The notes beneath the pieces were generated by a model. It made no database searches. It saw only the letters and a list, made by a program, of their open reading frames with translations, and was not told the DNA's origin. Of a stretch of DNA of 64,000 bases, positions 10,871 through 21,082 are shown one piece after another. The DNA lies in assembly GCA_030747785.1 (NCBI GenBank), contig JASLKC010000024.1:1-64000 (forward strand). Reading direction: 5' to 3'. This DNA comes from Candidatus Poseidoniaceae archaeon. Its GTDB lineage: Archaea > Thermoplasmatota > Poseidoniia > Poseidoniales > Poseidoniaceae. Numbering within the stretch: position 1 is the first letter of the stretch; every line of letters starts with the position of its first letter. A program made the position numbers and the translations under genes.

Positions 10871-12285
10871 TGCACATGCGAAGAGGACTCCTCGTCACTC
10901 TAATCGTTACCAGCACATTGCTTGCTGGATGCTTTGGAAACGGAGAGGAAATCATCTCAGAAGAAGAAGTTCGCCCGATATGGGAAGATTACTCCCTAAT
11001 CGATCAGGCTGGCCACGAAGACTTGCGAGAATTCGTCACCATCGACCTTCGTACCAATCAATCAACCAACACAAGTTGGGCTGTATTCGACAAAACAAAG
11101 GGCGGAAATTGCTGTGAGCATTACCTCGCTACCAGTATCGAAGGCACCATTATGAATATCGGTGGTGAGTATCCGGTTTGGTCGAATGACCGTGGCCATG
11201 AATGGGACACATTTGTCCCAGGAATAATCCCCGCAAGCACCTGCCGAACTCCAGTTCCAACCAACCCGGGACAAGAAGGACTGGGAGAGGGGAGCATCGT
11301 TCAAGCAACCAATGGCGACATTATCTCGATGTCCTGGTTCCCTTACATCGGTGCCGATGGTAAAATCGACAAGTTCTACGCAATCATCTACGATGATGAA
11401 GCCATGGCGTGGAAGTGGTGTTACAATCGTATGACTGAACCATTCTATGACCGGTCATGGCAAGTAGAAGTTGTTGGACCGATTTCAAGCAGTATCGGTA
11501 GTGGCGATTATGCTAGTCTCGTTGTGTCTAATTTCTGGCATCAAACACAAAACGCTGGTGGACAAATCAGTGTTGATGGACTAAATTACTACAATTTCCA
11601 ATTTGCAGGACGAAGTGCAAATCCGCCAGTTGCAGAGGTTAACCTCAACTATACGGATGCAAATTTGGAGCCCTATTGGGATGTGAACAAGCCACACAAG
11701 GAAATGCGTTCGTTCGCTATACCAGAAGGCGGACTATACTTCCCTCAGTACTTCAGTGATGGCAGTTCAGCATTCCTTGACACCAGCCTAAATTGGAATA
11801 AGCACGATGTGATGTTCCCTTCGGAATACTGCCAAATCGATTCGGCGGGGGCGATTCATTGTGTATCCCTTGCAGGAACCACTTTCACACACTACCTTTC
11901 ATGGGATGGTGGACTCAACTGGAGCACTCAAAATTACAGTGATGAGAACTGGGCGAGTATCGAAGAATGGGAATTCCAAGCAAATGGAGAACAGGACCTA
12001 TTCATTCTCAATGTACGTTTCCAAGATGCTAGCGGCCCAGATGTCGATACTGTCTTCCATGTTCGAGGATATTCCGAGGACATGAGTCCAGATACTCTAA
12101 CCTACATTGGTCAAGGAGACCTTGATTCGACTTCAGGTGCTGGTAATGATATCCGATTTGATTTCGCTTCTATTGCCATTCTACGGGATGGTGGAGCGAT
12201 AATCGCCTTCCATGATTCTACTCACGAAGACCCACTCTTTGCTGTTGAAGTTGAGATGCCGGTATACGGCCCAGAAGAAGAGTGA
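10870..12285 (+). CDS. Secreted lipoprotein with possible beta-propeller (BNR/sialidase-like) fold
   Basis: 471 residues. Begins MHMRRGLLVTLIVTSTLLAGC, a signal peptide with an archaeal/bacterial lipobox (LLAGC), so the mature protein is probably lipid-anchored at the outer face. The remainder is Trp-, Asp- and Gly-rich, with repeats such as WSNDRGHEWDTF and LSWDGGLNWST that resemble Asp-box/BNR repeats of sialidase-like propellers. Cysteines at CCEHY may form disulfides. ATG 10876 is an alternative start two codons in; 10870 is chosen because the hairpin ends on it. It ends 2 bases before the convergent S15-type hydrolase gene. Ligand or substrate unknown. Confidence 0.7.
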   Translation: MHMRRGLLVTLIVTSTLLAGCFGNGEEIISEEEVRPIWEDYSLIDQAGHEDLREFVTIDLRTNQSTNTSWAVFDKTKGGNCCEHYLATSIEGTIMNIGGEYPVWSNDRGHEWDTFVPGIIPASTCRTPVPTNPGQEGLGEGSIVQATNGDIISMSWFPYIGADGKIDKFYAIIYDDEAMAWKWCYNRMTEPFYDRSWQVEVVGPISSSIGSGDYASLVVSNFWHQTQNAGGQISVDGLNYYNFQFAGRSANPPVAEVNLNYTDANLEPYWDVNKPHKEMRSFAIPEGGLYFPQYFSDGSSAFLDTSLNWNKHDVMFPSEYCQIDSAGAIHCVSLAGTTFTHYLSWDGGLNWSTQNYSDENWASIEEWEFQANGEQDLFILNVRFQDASGPDVDTVFHVRGYSEDMSPDTLTYIGQGDLDSTSGAGNDIRFDFASIAILRDGGAIIAFHDSTHEDPLFAVEVEMPVYGPEEE

Positions 12286-12287
12286 AA

Positions 12288-14087
12288 TCAGCACTGCCTT
12301 GCAGCTTCTTCACCATAGTCTTGCATTGGCACTTGGAATAGATCATCACATGTTCTATTCGCTAGAGGTAGGGTTAGTGTCCCCGTCTCCCAATTAATTG
12401 AGTAATCTCCTGCTGCTGCTGGACTTGGAACATAATCCTCACCAGTCTGACTAAGGGTAAAGTGAATGCTTTCACCTGCAGCAAGGAATACATCTAGCGG
12501 TAAAAATTCAATCATTGCAGTAACCGGTGAAAATGGTACTAAACTAGGGCTCCCATCTCTACCGCCTGCATGGAATCTCAGGTCCATTACAGCATGACCA
12601 AGATGCATTCCACTATCATCTGTCATCTCTATGAAAATGTGTCCTGAATTTGTGGTATGGGGAGCAACATCAACATGGAGAGTAGGCATTCCTGCAAGGT
12701 ATGTATCCTCTGTGAATGGACCATAGGAGAATGTGATTGGGCCTCTTGCTGATCCCATTATTGCGCCTGTTGGGCTCAAGTCTACAACACTGATTGCAAC
12801 ATATTCTGTATCTACGGATGGCCATGTGGTCTCGAATCTCCAACCTCCACGGTTGTCTTGTATCTCGACGCCAAGAACTGGAGCTTCGCCCTCGCCCTTC
12901 AGATACCAATCGAACCAGTATAGCATCTCATCTGCCCAGTCCCAGCGTAATCCGTACGGGAATGCCTCTGCTCCACGGCCGGGGCTCTGTCCGGCATGAC
13001 CCGATTCTCTATCGGGGTAATCATGAGCCCATTGACCTGCTAATGTCTTGATCTCAATTCCTGCAGTCTCAGCGATTTGATGAGTTGGAAAAGCCATGTG
13101 TGGGTCTACATTCCAATCCTGCATGCCCTGAATAATGTAAATTGAACCATTGTAATTCTCCACAACACGGTCAAGGAATGAGCGCTCTGTCCAGTAGTCA
13201 TTACCTGCATAGTCAACCATTCCACCTGTAAGATAAGCCGCAGGACCATTGTAGTATCCTTCCATATACCCTTCACACAAATTCTGTGAATCATCACTAT
13301 CGCCATCAATACCAAAGGATCCATAGACACCATTGTGCATTATCATTCCACGTGCTTCCATGCTACCATTACGCCACATTAATTCATGAACACCAATCAG
13401 TCCACTCATTGGAACAATAGTTGCGAGATACGGATTTCCAAAAGTTGCTGCCTGCCATGGAGTACTTCCATCGTATGATTTACCGATTATTCCGACTTTA
13501 CCATTGGACCAGCCTTGTGAACCCATCCAGGTGACCGCGGCATCGATTCCTCTCTGTTCATCCGTACCCATCAAATCCATGCAATGATTTGATTCACCTG
13601 TGCCAAAAACGCTAACCTGAGCAACGCCATAGCCGTGAGGAACATAATTCTCGATTAAGAAGCGGCCGAGTCTATCAGCTGGAGTGAGGGCGTCTACATC
13701 GCCATCGGAGTAGTATGGCCCGATTTCTGCAATTACTGGAACCTGACATTCGGGAGTGAGTTCTTCTGCTTCCCAATCACATCCTTCGATTATTGGTAAC
13801 CACAATCCCAGATGTACTTGGGCATCACCTGTCAGACCAGCCCCGCCATCGGCAGCAGTTATCGAATCGACATCAACAAAAACACTGCGCACAGCATCAA
13901 TTCCAAATGAACCATTTACAGAAACGCGACTGAAAATATCAGTGTCTGCATAAATCAAATCTGCTCTTTCCCAAGGCTGGGGATAACCCGATTCTTCTTC
14001 GGGTAATGAGACTATTTCATCCTCTCCGAAACAACCGGAAAACATGGCTGGCAACAGAATTACCAGCATAAATAGCGACTTACGCAT
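12288..14087 (-). CDS. Lipoprotein alpha/beta hydrolase, X-Pro dipeptidyl-peptidase (S15/CocE) family
   Basis: 599 residues with a lipobox signal peptide ([12 protein letters not shown]), so it is likely anchored outside the membrane. The alpha/beta-hydrolase core shows the nucleophile elbow [10 protein letters not shown], a likely acid in [12 protein letters not shown] and a likely catalytic histidine in [11 protein letters not shown], in the order seen in S15/CocE enzymes. The C-terminal portion resembles the jelly-roll domain of that family ([18 protein letters not shown]). Expected to release dipeptides from proline-containing peptides or hydrolyse acyl bonds outside the cell, which fits growth on protein. 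The true substrate cannot be told from sequence. The start codon overlaps a hairpin. Confidence 0.85.
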   Translation of the reverse strand: MRKSLFMLVILLPAMFSGCFGEDEIVSLPEEESGYPQPWERADLIYADTDIFSRVSVNGSFGIDAVRSVFVDVDSITAADGGAGLTGDAQVHLGLWLPIIEGCDWEAEELTPECQVPVIAEIGPYYSDGDVDALTPADRLGRFLIENYVPHGYGVAQVSVFGTGESNHCMDLMGTDEQRGIDAAVTWMGSQGWSNGKVGIIGKSYDGSTPWQAATFGNPYLATIVPMSGLIGVHELMWRNGSMEARGMIMHNGVYGSFGIDGDSDDSQNLCEGYMEGYYNGPAAYLTGGMVDYAGNDYWTERSFLDRVVENYNGSIYIIQGMQDWNVDPHMAFPTHQIAETAGIEIKTLAGQWAHDYPDRESGHAGQSPGRGAEAFPYGLRWDWADEMLYWFDWYLKGEGEAPVLGVEIQDNRGGWRFETTWPSVDTEYVAISVVDLSPTGAIMGSARGPITFSYGPFTEDTYLAGMPTLHVDVAPHTTNSGHIFIEMTDDSGMHLGHAVMDLRFHAGGRDGSPSLVPFSPVTAMIEFLPLDVFLAAGESIHFTLSQTGEDYVPSPAAAGDYSINWETGTLTLPLANRTCDDLFQVPMQDYGEEAARQC

Positions 14088-14100
14088 GCCCTACGGGCAT
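14086..14100 (-). promoter_or_regulatory. Hairpin overlapping the S15 hydrolase start codon
   Basis: Perfect inverted repeat, arm ATGCCC, loop TAC (plus strand). On the gene strand the 3' arm ends in AT of the start codon ATG at 14087, so folding would place the initiation codon in a stem. Confidence 0.65.
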
Positions 14101-14193
14101 CAGCCAATAGTATTGAGACTATCCATTAGAGGCTGTAAATTCCAAATTCGTCTAGTGGGTGGGTTCTTGTGCTGTAACCATTTGAGGGAAAAT

Positions 14194-17100
14194 ATGCGCC
14201 GAATTATTGTTGCTTTTGTTCTGATTTTTGCAACGATTCCTGCTGGATTTGTAACTGCTGATGGAACACACGACGTTGGTTGGACCATCAATACTGAGGA
14301 TTACAAAGGAGTGACAATTTCAGAAATTCTTGTTTCCCCTTCCGATGAAGCCCACGATGGAGTTGACTGGAATAGCGATGGAGTGATTGGGATACAAAGT
14401 GACCAATACATCGAATTAACCAATGATGGTAGTTCAATTGTAGACCTTTCAAATTGGACATTAGATGATGATACCAATGGTGGTAGTGCACCATGTCAAA
14501 TTCTAAACATGAGTATTGCTGTAGGTGAATCTATTACATTTTACCGAGCTACTACCAAAATCGCATTGGAATATTTCGATGCTGATTTTGCAGTATTGAA
14601 GGAGCCTGATGGTACCATTCAGAGCCAGTTCCACTATCCCGGAGAAGATTCGGATTGGGATAAAGTGTATGCTAAGGGCAATAATGGATTGTTGATTAAA
14701 GAAGATCCCACTCCCTCTAGCGTTCAAGGCACTTGTATTGCAGGAAATGCCACCGGCGAACCCGGTGATTATTCAGATAGTGGAGAATGGACAATAAATG
14801 AGAATAATTACCTCGGAGTAATGATTTCAGAAATACTTGCATCAACATCTGATGCCGAGAACGGTGGCACTGACTTGGATGGTGATGGCGAACTTTATCG
14901 AAATAGTGAGCAATATATTCAATTGACTAATAATGGTTCAAATGATGTCGATATTTCAGAATGGATTCTTGACGATAATCCAGCAGGTGGAAGTGCACCG
15001 TGCCAAATTGGTTGGGACACAACTATCGCAGTAGGTGAATCAATAGTGTTCTATCGTGCCAAAACTCACATCGAGTTTGACTATTTCGAGGAGGACTTTG
15101 CTGTATTGAAGGAGCCTAGCGGTACCGTGCAGAGTCAAATTCACTACCCCGCTGAAGATTCATTTTTTGACAAAGCATACACGGTTAATGCAAACGGCTC
15201 ATTGACAAAAGAAGATCCAAGCCCTGCAAGTCGACATGGTACTTGCTTCCCACTACCTGATAATTCAGAGGATACCTACATTTTGCAGGGCCGGGTTGTT
15301 ACAATGTCTGGCGAAAATAACGTTATCGAAGATGGTAATGTAATGATAGAAGATGGGAAAATAGTTGCTGTTTGGGCTGATGATGAGATTCCTCCAATCA
15401 ATACCGATGGAATCACAACCTATGATACTGAAGCCTCGATTTACCCTGGTTTAATCGATTTACACAATCATATGCATTACAATCACATTCCTCTTTGGGA
15501 CTTTAATGTGCACTTGTCTGATTCTCAGAAATCTGATGAAGGCGGTTACGAAAATCGTTACCAATGGGGAAATAACTGGGACTATGGTCCAAGCATTACT
15601 TGGATGAAGAACAATGTTCAGGATTACAATCGCTGGGACATGTCTTCTGAGCAAATGAAGTACGCGGAAGTACAAGCTGTTGCTGGAGGAGTTACGGCTG
15701 TTCAAGGGTCACCCTCTAGCGGTACCGATCCATGGGATTCTATGCTATCTCGAAATGTAGAGTTATACAATTTCGGCCAAGATGGAATGTACACCTGCGC
15801 AGTATGTGGTCCAACTGAAGGTGATTACAATGCTGACTACATTATTGATAAGAATATATCCGGATCTCTAAATGCTTGGTTTGTACATCTTTCAGAAGGT
15901 GTAGATTCCAGTAGTAAATCTGAGTTTGATACCCTATACAATAAGGGATTAATCATGGATGAAACTGTAGTGATTCATGGTACTGCTCTGGACCAAAGCC
16001 AATTTGAAAAGATGGGAGATAAAGGGGCCGGGCTAGTATGGTCTCCAATCTCCAATCTACTTTTGTATGGAGATACAACTGATGTTGTCGCTGCAGATAA
16101 CGCAGGTGTGACAATCTCTCTAGCACCAGATTGGGGCCCAAGTGGTTCAAAGAATAATCTTCATGAATTGAAAGTAGCTGACCTTTGGAACAAGGATGTT
16201 CTAGGCAATCATTTCAGCGACTATGAGTTAGCTGAAATGGTAACAAGTAATCCTGCTGAGATTAGTAATTGGCAAGGTTTCGTTGGTCAAATCAAACCGG
16301 GCATGTATGCTGATTTAATGGTAGTAGACTCATTCCATGAAAATCCATATCGCAATCTAATTGATGCAATTGACCCTGATATTCGTCTAACAATCGTACA
16401 TGGAAAGGCTGTATTTGGGGACATAGACATCATGACTGCAATGAACGGTGATGATTGGGAATACATCAATGGAAGTGGATTTGCCAAAGCAGTAGATGTT
16501 ACCTCGCCTTCGGAAACCGAGGGAATGCAAACTTGGGTTGAGATTGAATCGGGTTTGTCCATGGCAATGCGCAATGAATTTGTGGACATTAAGGCAAACT
16601 GGAACGATGTATCGGGCATGACCGATTCAGAGATTAATGATTGGCTCGATACAACCTTTGATGGAGATTACAAAGACAATGTTAATCATTTGAAAAATAT
16701 GACATTAGACCCGATTTTTACAATACATGATGAGAGGTATTTCGACGTAATTAATCGTTCAGCCCACGCAAATTTCCACATTGACATGTCAAAACTCTAC
16801 GACTACTATGACATTGCATATGATGCAAATTCGAATCGCCCATACATCACAGATTCAGACTACTCCAACGATACAAATGTTGACCCCGGACCAGATCCAG
16901 ACCCTGATCCAATGAAGGAGGGATGCATGGACTCGGATGCGACAAACTTCGACAGTCTAGCAGAGGTCGATGATGGTACATGTGTGTACCCACAGGCAGA
17001 TTCTGATGGGCCGTGTGTAGGAATTTGTGGAACTGGTGATGATTCCACAGCAGGAGAAAATGGAGTTGGAACGAATACAATCTTGATTACTGTTGCATCG

Positions 17101-17265
17101 TTCATTCTTGCTATAATCTTCATTGGGGCATTGATTATGAATGTCGCAAAGAAAGGCGATGAAGAATATGTTTCTGAATTGGAAGTTTCAAACGCAATAG
17201 CGGAAAATTCTGATGCAAGGGTTCCAGAATTACCCCCAGTAGGTCCACCTCCAGGTGGACTGTGA
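14194..17265 (+). CDS. Membrane-anchored surface amidohydrolase with two lamin-tail domains
   Basis: 1023 residues. Signal peptide MRRIIVAFVLIFATIPAGF, then two tandem lamin-tail (LTD) domains (about residues 30-181 and 199-351). A metal-dependent amidohydrolase domain follows (about 358-760) with the HxH motif DLHNHMHYN (His424, His426), a downstream His in VVIHGTALDQ, and the C-terminal PGMYADLMVVD typical of imidazolonepropionase-like enzymes. A cysteine motif of GCMDSDATNFD...DDGTC type precedes one transmembrane helix and a cytoplasmic tail ending in PPVGPPPGGL. The start follows the signal peptide; an ORF extension upstream lacks one. The gene ends exactly where convergent cysS ends. 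Substrate unknown. Confidence 0.8.
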   Translation: MRRIIVAFVLIFATIPAGFVTADGTHDVGWTINTEDYKGVTISEILVSPSDEAHDGVDWNSDGVIGIQSDQYIELTNDGSSIVDLSNWTLDDDTNGGSAPCQILNMSIAVGESITFYRATTKIALEYFDADFAVLKEPDGTIQSQFHYPGEDSDWDKVYAKGNNGLLIKEDPTPSSVQGTCIAGNATGEPGDYSDSGEWTINENNYLGVMISEILASTSDAENGGTDLDGDGELYRNSEQYIQLTNNGSNDVDISEWILDDNPAGGSAPCQIGWDTTIAVGESIVFYRAKTHIEFDYFEEDFAVLKEPSGTVQSQIHYPAEDSFFDKAYTVNANGSLTKEDPSPASRHGTCFPLPDNSEDTYILQGRVVTMSGENNVIEDGNVMIEDGKIVAVWADDEIPPINTDGITTYDTEASIYPGLIDLHNHMHYNHIPLWDFNVHLSDSQKSDEGGYENRYQWGNNWDYGPSITWMKNNVQDYNRWDMSSEQMKYAEVQAVAGGVTAVQGSPSSGTDPWDSMLSRNVELYNFGQDGMYTCAVCGPTEGDYNADYIIDKNISGSLNAWFVHLSEGVDSSSKSEFDTLYNKGLIMDETVVIHGTALDQSQFEKMGDKGAGLVWSPISNLLLYGDTTDVVAADNAGVTISLAPDWGPSGSKNNLHELKVADLWNKDVLGNHFSDYELAEMVTSNPAEISNWQGFVGQIKPGMYADLMVVDSFHENPYRNLIDAIDPDIRLTIVHGKAVFGDIDIMTAMNGDDWEYINGSGFAKAVDVTSPSETEGMQTWVEIESGLSMAMRNEFVDIKANWNDVSGMTDSEINDWLDTTFDGDYKDNVNHLKNMTLDPIFTIHDERYFDVINRSAHANFHIDMSKLYDYYDIAYDANSNRPYITDSDYSNDTNVDPGPDPDPDPMKEGCMDSDATNFDSLAEVDDGTCVYPQADSDGPCVGICGTGDDSTAGENGVGTNTILITVASFILAIIFIGALIMNVAKKGDEEYVSELEVSNAIAENSDARVPELPPVGPPPGGL
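14281..15246 (+). repeat. Tandem duplication of a lamin-tail domain (units 14281-14736 and 14788-15246)
   Basis: The two units share protein landmarks WTIN, SEIL, GGSAPCQI, DFAVLKEP, KEDP and GTC in the same order. Stretches of DNA are still close, for example around GTATTGAAGGAGCCT in both copies, so the duplication is visible at the nucleotide level. Confidence 0.75.
17243..17260. terminator. Hairpin at the junction of convergent amidohydrolase and cysS genes
   Basis: Perfect inverted repeat, arm GTCCACCT, 2-nt loop CC (or a 7-bp stem with loop TCCA). It lies in the last codons of the amidohydrolase gene, 3 nt before its stop and next to the cysS stop. Position suggests a transcript 3'-end structure, but it also encodes the Pro/Gly-rich tail, so it may be coincidental. 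Confidence 0.35.
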
Positions 17266-18747
17266 TTAGTTAAGGTCCCAAGTTGGTCCTTCGGGAGTAT
17301 CGGTAACAACAACACCCAACGCATTGAGTTCATCGCGTATTGCATCGGCAGAAGGCCAATCCTTCGCCTCTCTTGCTACAACTCTTCGTGCGAGAAGTGA
17401 CTCTACTTGTTCGGCGATTTCTGCCTTTCTCGGGTCCTCTTCAGGCTCTAACATCACTTGCTCTCGTGAGGGGAGAACTCCCAAGACATCACCGGCGGTA
17501 TCCTCGAGCCATTCGACAACATGTAAGGCGTATGCAGCTACATCATCTCCATCGAGTTCGGTTAACATGCGGCTCATTTCACGCAATGCACCAAGCACTT
17601 TTGCACATGCCTCTCGGGAATTGAAATCATCATCCATAGCCTTGGCGAATCCTTGGGCCATCTTCTCTAGGAGTCCAAGACTCTTGACAATTGGAACAGC
17701 ACTGGCAATATCTCCCTCGGGTAAAGGAACCGGATCTTCTCCCATTAATTCCAGAGCAGCTTTGTACACACTGATTAATCGCTCGTGATTCTTTGCTGCA
17801 TCTTTGATGAGTTGTTCATTCATATCGATTGGTGAGCGATAATGAGCATTGATGAGTGAAAATCGTAATACAAGTGGGTCAACCTTGCCGAGTATGTCTT
17901 CAATCGTCCAGAAGTTACCCAATGACTTACTCATCTTTTCTCCATCGATATTTACGAATCCATTGTGAAGCCAATGATGAACAACTGGTGAACACCCAGT
18001 ATGGCACTCACCTTGGAAAATCTCTGCCTCATGATGAGGGAATAACAAATCATGACCTCCACCGTGGATGTCGAATTGCTCTCCAAATGCATCCATGCTC
18101 ATTGCAGTACATTCGATGTGCCAGCCCGGTCTACCTGGCCCCCACGGTGAATCCCATGTCGGTTCACCGGGCTTCGCCGCTTTCCACAATGCGAAATCCT
18201 TGTGATCACGCTTGGTCGCACCAGTATCATCGACTCTGCCCCCAGCACCTGAACGTACTGCATCGATATTCTGTCCTGTAAGGAGTCCATATTTTTCAGG
18301 AGCACTATCAACGCTGAAGTAGACTCCATCGTCTGCCGCATAGGCATTACCTTTCTCAATCAGGTCGGCAGTAATTGCAATCATCTCTTCCACATACTCT
18401 GTACATCGAGGGTACTGGTCTGCTCTCAGAATGTTAAGGGTATCCATATCGCGGAAATATGTGGCGATATTATCTTCGACAAGTTCTCTCCAATCGCTGC
18501 CGGTTTCATTGGCTCGATTGATGATTTTATCATCGATATCTGTGAAATTTTGTACATATTCTACATCATACCCTGACTTTTCAAGCCAACGATGAATCAA
18601 GTCGAATGCAAGATAGCATCTTGCATGACCAAGATGGCAAAGGTCGTAGACAGTGACGCCGCAAATATACATCTTCACACGCCCAGGTTCCATAGTCGAG
18701 AAGTCGACCTTCTCACGGCGCCTAGTGTCGTGTACACGTAGTGGCAT
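17266..18747 (-). CDS. cysS: Cysteinyl-tRNA synthetase
   Basis: Class I synthetase that charges tRNA-Cys, 493 residues. The HIGH-type motif and zinc ligand region read [17 protein letters not shown]. The zinc site continues at WHIECTAMS and [12 protein letters not shown], and the KMSKS motif is KMSKSLGNF. The C-terminal DALR-like/anticodon region is present. The chosen ATG gives [16 protein letters not shown], the usual start of the family. Upstream in-frame codons would add 40 unrelated residues and run through a hairpin into the divergent SDR promoter region. The gene is convergent with the amidohydrolase gene with zero spacing. Confidence 0.95.
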   Translation of the reverse strand: MPLRVHDTRRREKVDFSTMEPGRVKMYICGVTVYDLCHLGHARCYLAFDLIHRWLEKSGYDVEYVQNFTDIDDKIINRANETGSDWRELVEDNIATYFRDMDTLNILRADQYPRCTEYVEEMIAITADLIEKGNAYAADDGVYFSVDSAPEKYGLLTGQNIDAVRSGAGGRVDDTGATKRDHKDFALWKAAKPGEPTWDSPWGPGRPGWHIECTAMSMDAFGEQFDIHGGGHDLLFPHHEAEIFQGECHTGCSPVVHHWLHNGFVNIDGEKMSKSLGNFWTIEDILGKVDPLVLRFSLINAHYRSPIDMNEQLIKDAAKNHERLISVYKAALELMGEDPVPLPEGDIASAVPIVKSLGLLEKMAQGFAKAMDDDFNSREACAKVLGALREMSRMLTELDGDDVAAYALHVVEWLEDTAGDVLGVLPSREQVMLEPEEDPRKAEIAEQVESLLARRVVAREAKDWPSADAIRDELNALGVVVTDTPEGPTWDLN

Positions 18748-18763
18748 CACCCCTTCGGGGTGA
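18747..18763 (-). promoter_or_regulatory. Hairpin abutting the cysS start codon
   Basis: Perfect inverted repeat, plus-strand arm TCACCCC, loop TTC, 7-bp stem. Its final base on the gene strand is the A of the cysS ATG. Confidence 0.65.
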
Positions 18764-18802
18764 ATCGTCCTATTCAACGATGTGGGCATGGCTTGAAGAC
18801 AA

Positions 18803-18820
18803 GAGGCCCAATGGGCACTC
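18803..18820 (+). promoter_or_regulatory. Bulged hairpin abutting the SDR start codon
   Basis: Arm GAGGCCC, loop AAT, 3' arm GGGC-A-CTC with one unpaired A. The structure ends on the base before the ATG at 18821. It is less regular than its relatives in this window but sits in the same place. Confidence 0.45.
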
Positions 18821-19783
18821 ATGGCAGGTCCAGTCGTTGTCACCGGCGTGAATGGCCACATTGGCAATAATCTTGCTAGAGACTTGCTTGCAAATGGTTA
18901 CTCGGTGAGAGGGACTGTTCGCGATTTAAGCAAAACCCCAGATCTCGATATCGAAGTTATGGTTGCAGATGTATTGTCCACCGATGGTTGGGCCCCAGTA
19001 CTCGAAGGCGCTAGTGGTCTTTTTCATCTTGCTACAATCTATGCTACTAGCGGTAATGGGCAATTGATTATCGATACTGCTAATCGCGGCACTGAGAACG
19101 TATTAAGGGCCGCTGCAGCTGCTGGAATCAAACGTGTTGTATACACTTCATCTGTTGCAGCAATTGGCTCGTTACCTCTTGGGGTAAAAGATGAATCCAA
19201 CTGGAATGAGAATTTTTCATTACCCTATACAAGAGCAAAAACCGAATCTGAAAAACGGGCATGGGAATTGGCTGAAGAATTGGATTTGGACCTTCGTGTT
19301 ATCAATCCAAGCGGCGTTCTTGGTGGCAGTTTCTCCAGACCTACTCCTTCAACAGATGTTATCGGTGATGCACTGAAAGGAAAATATCCCATAGTACCCA
19401 AAATACCTCTCGCATTCGTTCATGTAAACGATGTGGCAAAGGCACACCGGCTTGCATTTGAGAATGATGATGCTCACGGGAGATATATTCTCGCACCGCA
19501 CCAAGACACAGATATTCACAAGTTATTGAAGAGGGGAAAGGAATTGTATCCAAAATCAAAACTTCCAAAAATCGGGCTTTCGCTTTGGCTACTGCCGGTT
19601 GTAGTATTCCAGGATTGGTTCCAAGGAATTTTCACAGGGAAACGCATGCTTACGAGAAAAGCTGCGAAAGCTTTTGCCAGAGGAGATTCAAAATACAGTA
19701 GTGCAAAAGCCGAGAAAGAACTAGGAATGGAGTGGATGTCTATCGATGATTGCATCCGTGATACTGTGGAGGCTTACCTATGA
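18821..19783 (+). CDS. NAD(P)-dependent epimerase/dihydroflavonol-4-reductase-like SDR
   Basis: 320 residues, extended short-chain dehydrogenase fold. The dinucleotide-binding motif is VVVTGVNGHIG, and the active-site serine and Tyr-x3-Lys appear in VVYTSSVAAIG and YTRAK. Such enzymes reduce or epimerise sugars, steroids or flavonoid-like ketones; the sequence does not fix the substrate. It is the first gene of a three-gene operon: the next gene overlaps its stop by 4 bases (ATGA), and an amidotransferase follows that. A hairpin abuts its ATG. It is divergent from cysS. Confidence 0.85.
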   Translation: MAGPVVVTGVNGHIGNNLARDLLANGYSVRGTVRDLSKTPDLDIEVMVADVLSTDGWAPVLEGASGLFHLATIYATSGNGQLIIDTANRGTENVLRAAAAAGIKRVVYTSSVAAIGSLPLGVKDESNWNENFSLPYTRAKTESEKRAWELAEELDLDLRVINPSGVLGGSFSRPTPSTDVIGDALKGKYPIVPKIPLAFVHVNDVAKAHRLAFENDDAHGRYILAPHQDTDIHKLLKRGKELYPKSKLPKIGLSLWLLPVVVFQDWFQGIFTGKRMLTRKAAKAFARGDSKYSSAKAEKELGMEWMSIDDCIRDTVEAYL

Positions 19784-20439
19784 TTGAAGACAAACTAGCA
19801 GCACGTCTGGGGTGGTCAATCCCTGCTGCCACAATTACTCTCTCCACACTTGTTCATGCAATTTCAGGTAATGCTCGTGCCATTCCTTTCTTCATTAGCG
19901 AAGGTGACCATCCTGGACTTGAGCGATGGATTTTCACCGCTGGTCTTGCTTTTTCCGGCCTAGTATTGATGTGGGTCTCATGGAGATTATTCCAAGTAAA
20001 ACGCGAAGGTTCACGCTGGTATTGGATTCACCTTTCCCTCCTCGCTGGACTTTGGGTTGGTGGAAATCTCACAATAATGTCATTCATGGATATGTATGAC
20101 CATCCAGAAATGCATGTCATAACCGCACTGAATGTATTCCATTTCGGCCTTGTATGGGGCGTACTTGCACATCTTGCGATAAAAGACGGAAATCTCGCAG
20201 GCAAAAAACTCAGAATGGCTTCGATTATACTCGCTTTCACATCGTTTTGGATAATGACTTGGACTATGGGTGAGGCTTTCGCGGAAAACCCTGAAGCGCT
20301 CACGCCCCCACTTGCGCTTAGCGAAGTACAAGGCTGGATAGACTATGCTGCACCAGCCGAATATCTCTTGGCTGTAGGATTAATTTTGACTCTAGCATCA
20401 TTTGAGAAAGATTTCGATTCCAATGAGGAAGAGGAGTGA
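19780..20439 (+). CDS. Polytopic membrane protein resembling the Frag1/DRAM/Sfk1 family
   Basis: 219 residues with about six hydrophobic segments and an acidic C-terminal end. Features resembling Frag1/DRAM/Sfk1 proteins are an early IPFFISEGDHPGLERWIF loop after the first helix, a central His-rich stretch (DHPEMHVITALNVFHFG), and a closing EYLLAVGLILTLASFEKDF. The resemblance is by eye and not certain. Eukaryotic members act in GPI-lipid remodelling and autophagy, but no such role can be assumed here. The ATG overlaps the stop of the SDR gene, so the two are translationally coupled. Confidence 0.6.
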   Translation: MIEDKLAARLGWSIPAATITLSTLVHAISGNARAIPFFISEGDHPGLERWIFTAGLAFSGLVLMWVSWRLFQVKREGSRWYWIHLSLLAGLWVGGNLTIMSFMDMYDHPEMHVITALNVFHFGLVWGVLAHLAIKDGNLAGKKLRMASIILAFTSFWIMTWTMGEAFAENPEALTPPLALSEVQGWIDYAAPAEYLLAVGLILTLASFEKDFDSNEEEE

Positions 20440-20440
20440 A

Positions 20441-21082
20441 ATGCCAACATTACTCATCGTAGATCTTCTTGCCGAACGCGAGGCTTTCGGAGAGCATGGT
20501 ACTGGTGAAATTGTGCGGCATTTTCCCGGCTATGAAGTTCTACTTTGGGCACCTCATACTGAAAATCCCAGAGAGTATCCTTTCGGGGAAAGAATCGAAT
20601 CTCCTGTTGAACACGATGTATTATTCATCACAGGTAGTAGACGCAATGTTTCGATGTGGGAGCCTTGGATGGACGAAGTCGCAGAACTGATTCGCTCGAG
20701 TGAGGCCCCCATCTATGGAATCTGTTTTGGCCATCAGATAATTTGCAGTGCTTTGGGTGGCAAAGTAATACGAGAAGAAGTTGGGAGCCATTTTGTCGCA
20801 CCAGTTCACTATCTCGATGGCCGAGTAGTAGACCAATTATTCACACATCAAGATCATGTGGTTGATGCTGGCGAAATGGAAGTAATCGCATCTTCTGAAC
20901 ACTGCGAAATCGTTGCATGCAAGCACCCTACCAGGGAAATAAGCACAGTGCAATTCCATCCTGAATCAGTCCAGTCCGTGCTAGAACATTCACTGATATG
21001 TGGCGATATGACTATCGAAGAAAGGATGGCTTTTGGCGAGGGTATTCAAACCCTCGATGTGGCACAATCACTCTTCCTCTGA
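20441..21082 (+). CDS. Class I glutamine amidotransferase-like protein (GMP synthase-type domain)
   Basis: 213 residues consisting of a single GATase1 domain. The nucleophile elbow is GICFGHQ and the catalytic His-Glu pair lies in VQFHPES, so the triad is complete. No synthetase domain is attached. Stand-alone proteins like this act either as amidotransferase subunits with an unlinked partner or as gamma-glutamyl hydrolases. It starts 1 base after the stop of the membrane protein gene and follows the SDR, which hints at a shared role in lipid or small-molecule modification. Its last 15 bases overlap the convergent iron-sulfur oxidoreductase gene. Confidence 0.8.
   Translation: MPTLLIVDLLAEREAFGEHGTGEIVRHFPGYEVLLWAPHTENPREYPFGERIESPVEHDVLFITGSRRNVSMWEPWMDEVAELIRSSEAPIYGICFGHQIICSALGGKVIREEVGSHFVAPVHYLDGRVVDQLFTHQDHVVDAGEMEVIASSEHCEIVACKHPTREISTVQFHPESVQSVLEHSLICGDMTIEERMAFGEGIQTLDVAQSLFL

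Noticed and set aside
16501-16524. CCTCG...CGAGG inverted repeat with a TTCGG core
   Set aside because: Internal to the amidohydrolase coding sequence with a long loop and no relation to a start or stop.
17324-17788. Open frame of about 154 codons on the plus strand
   Set aside because: Antisense to cysS, which is strongly supported; Ser-rich and without recognisable domains.
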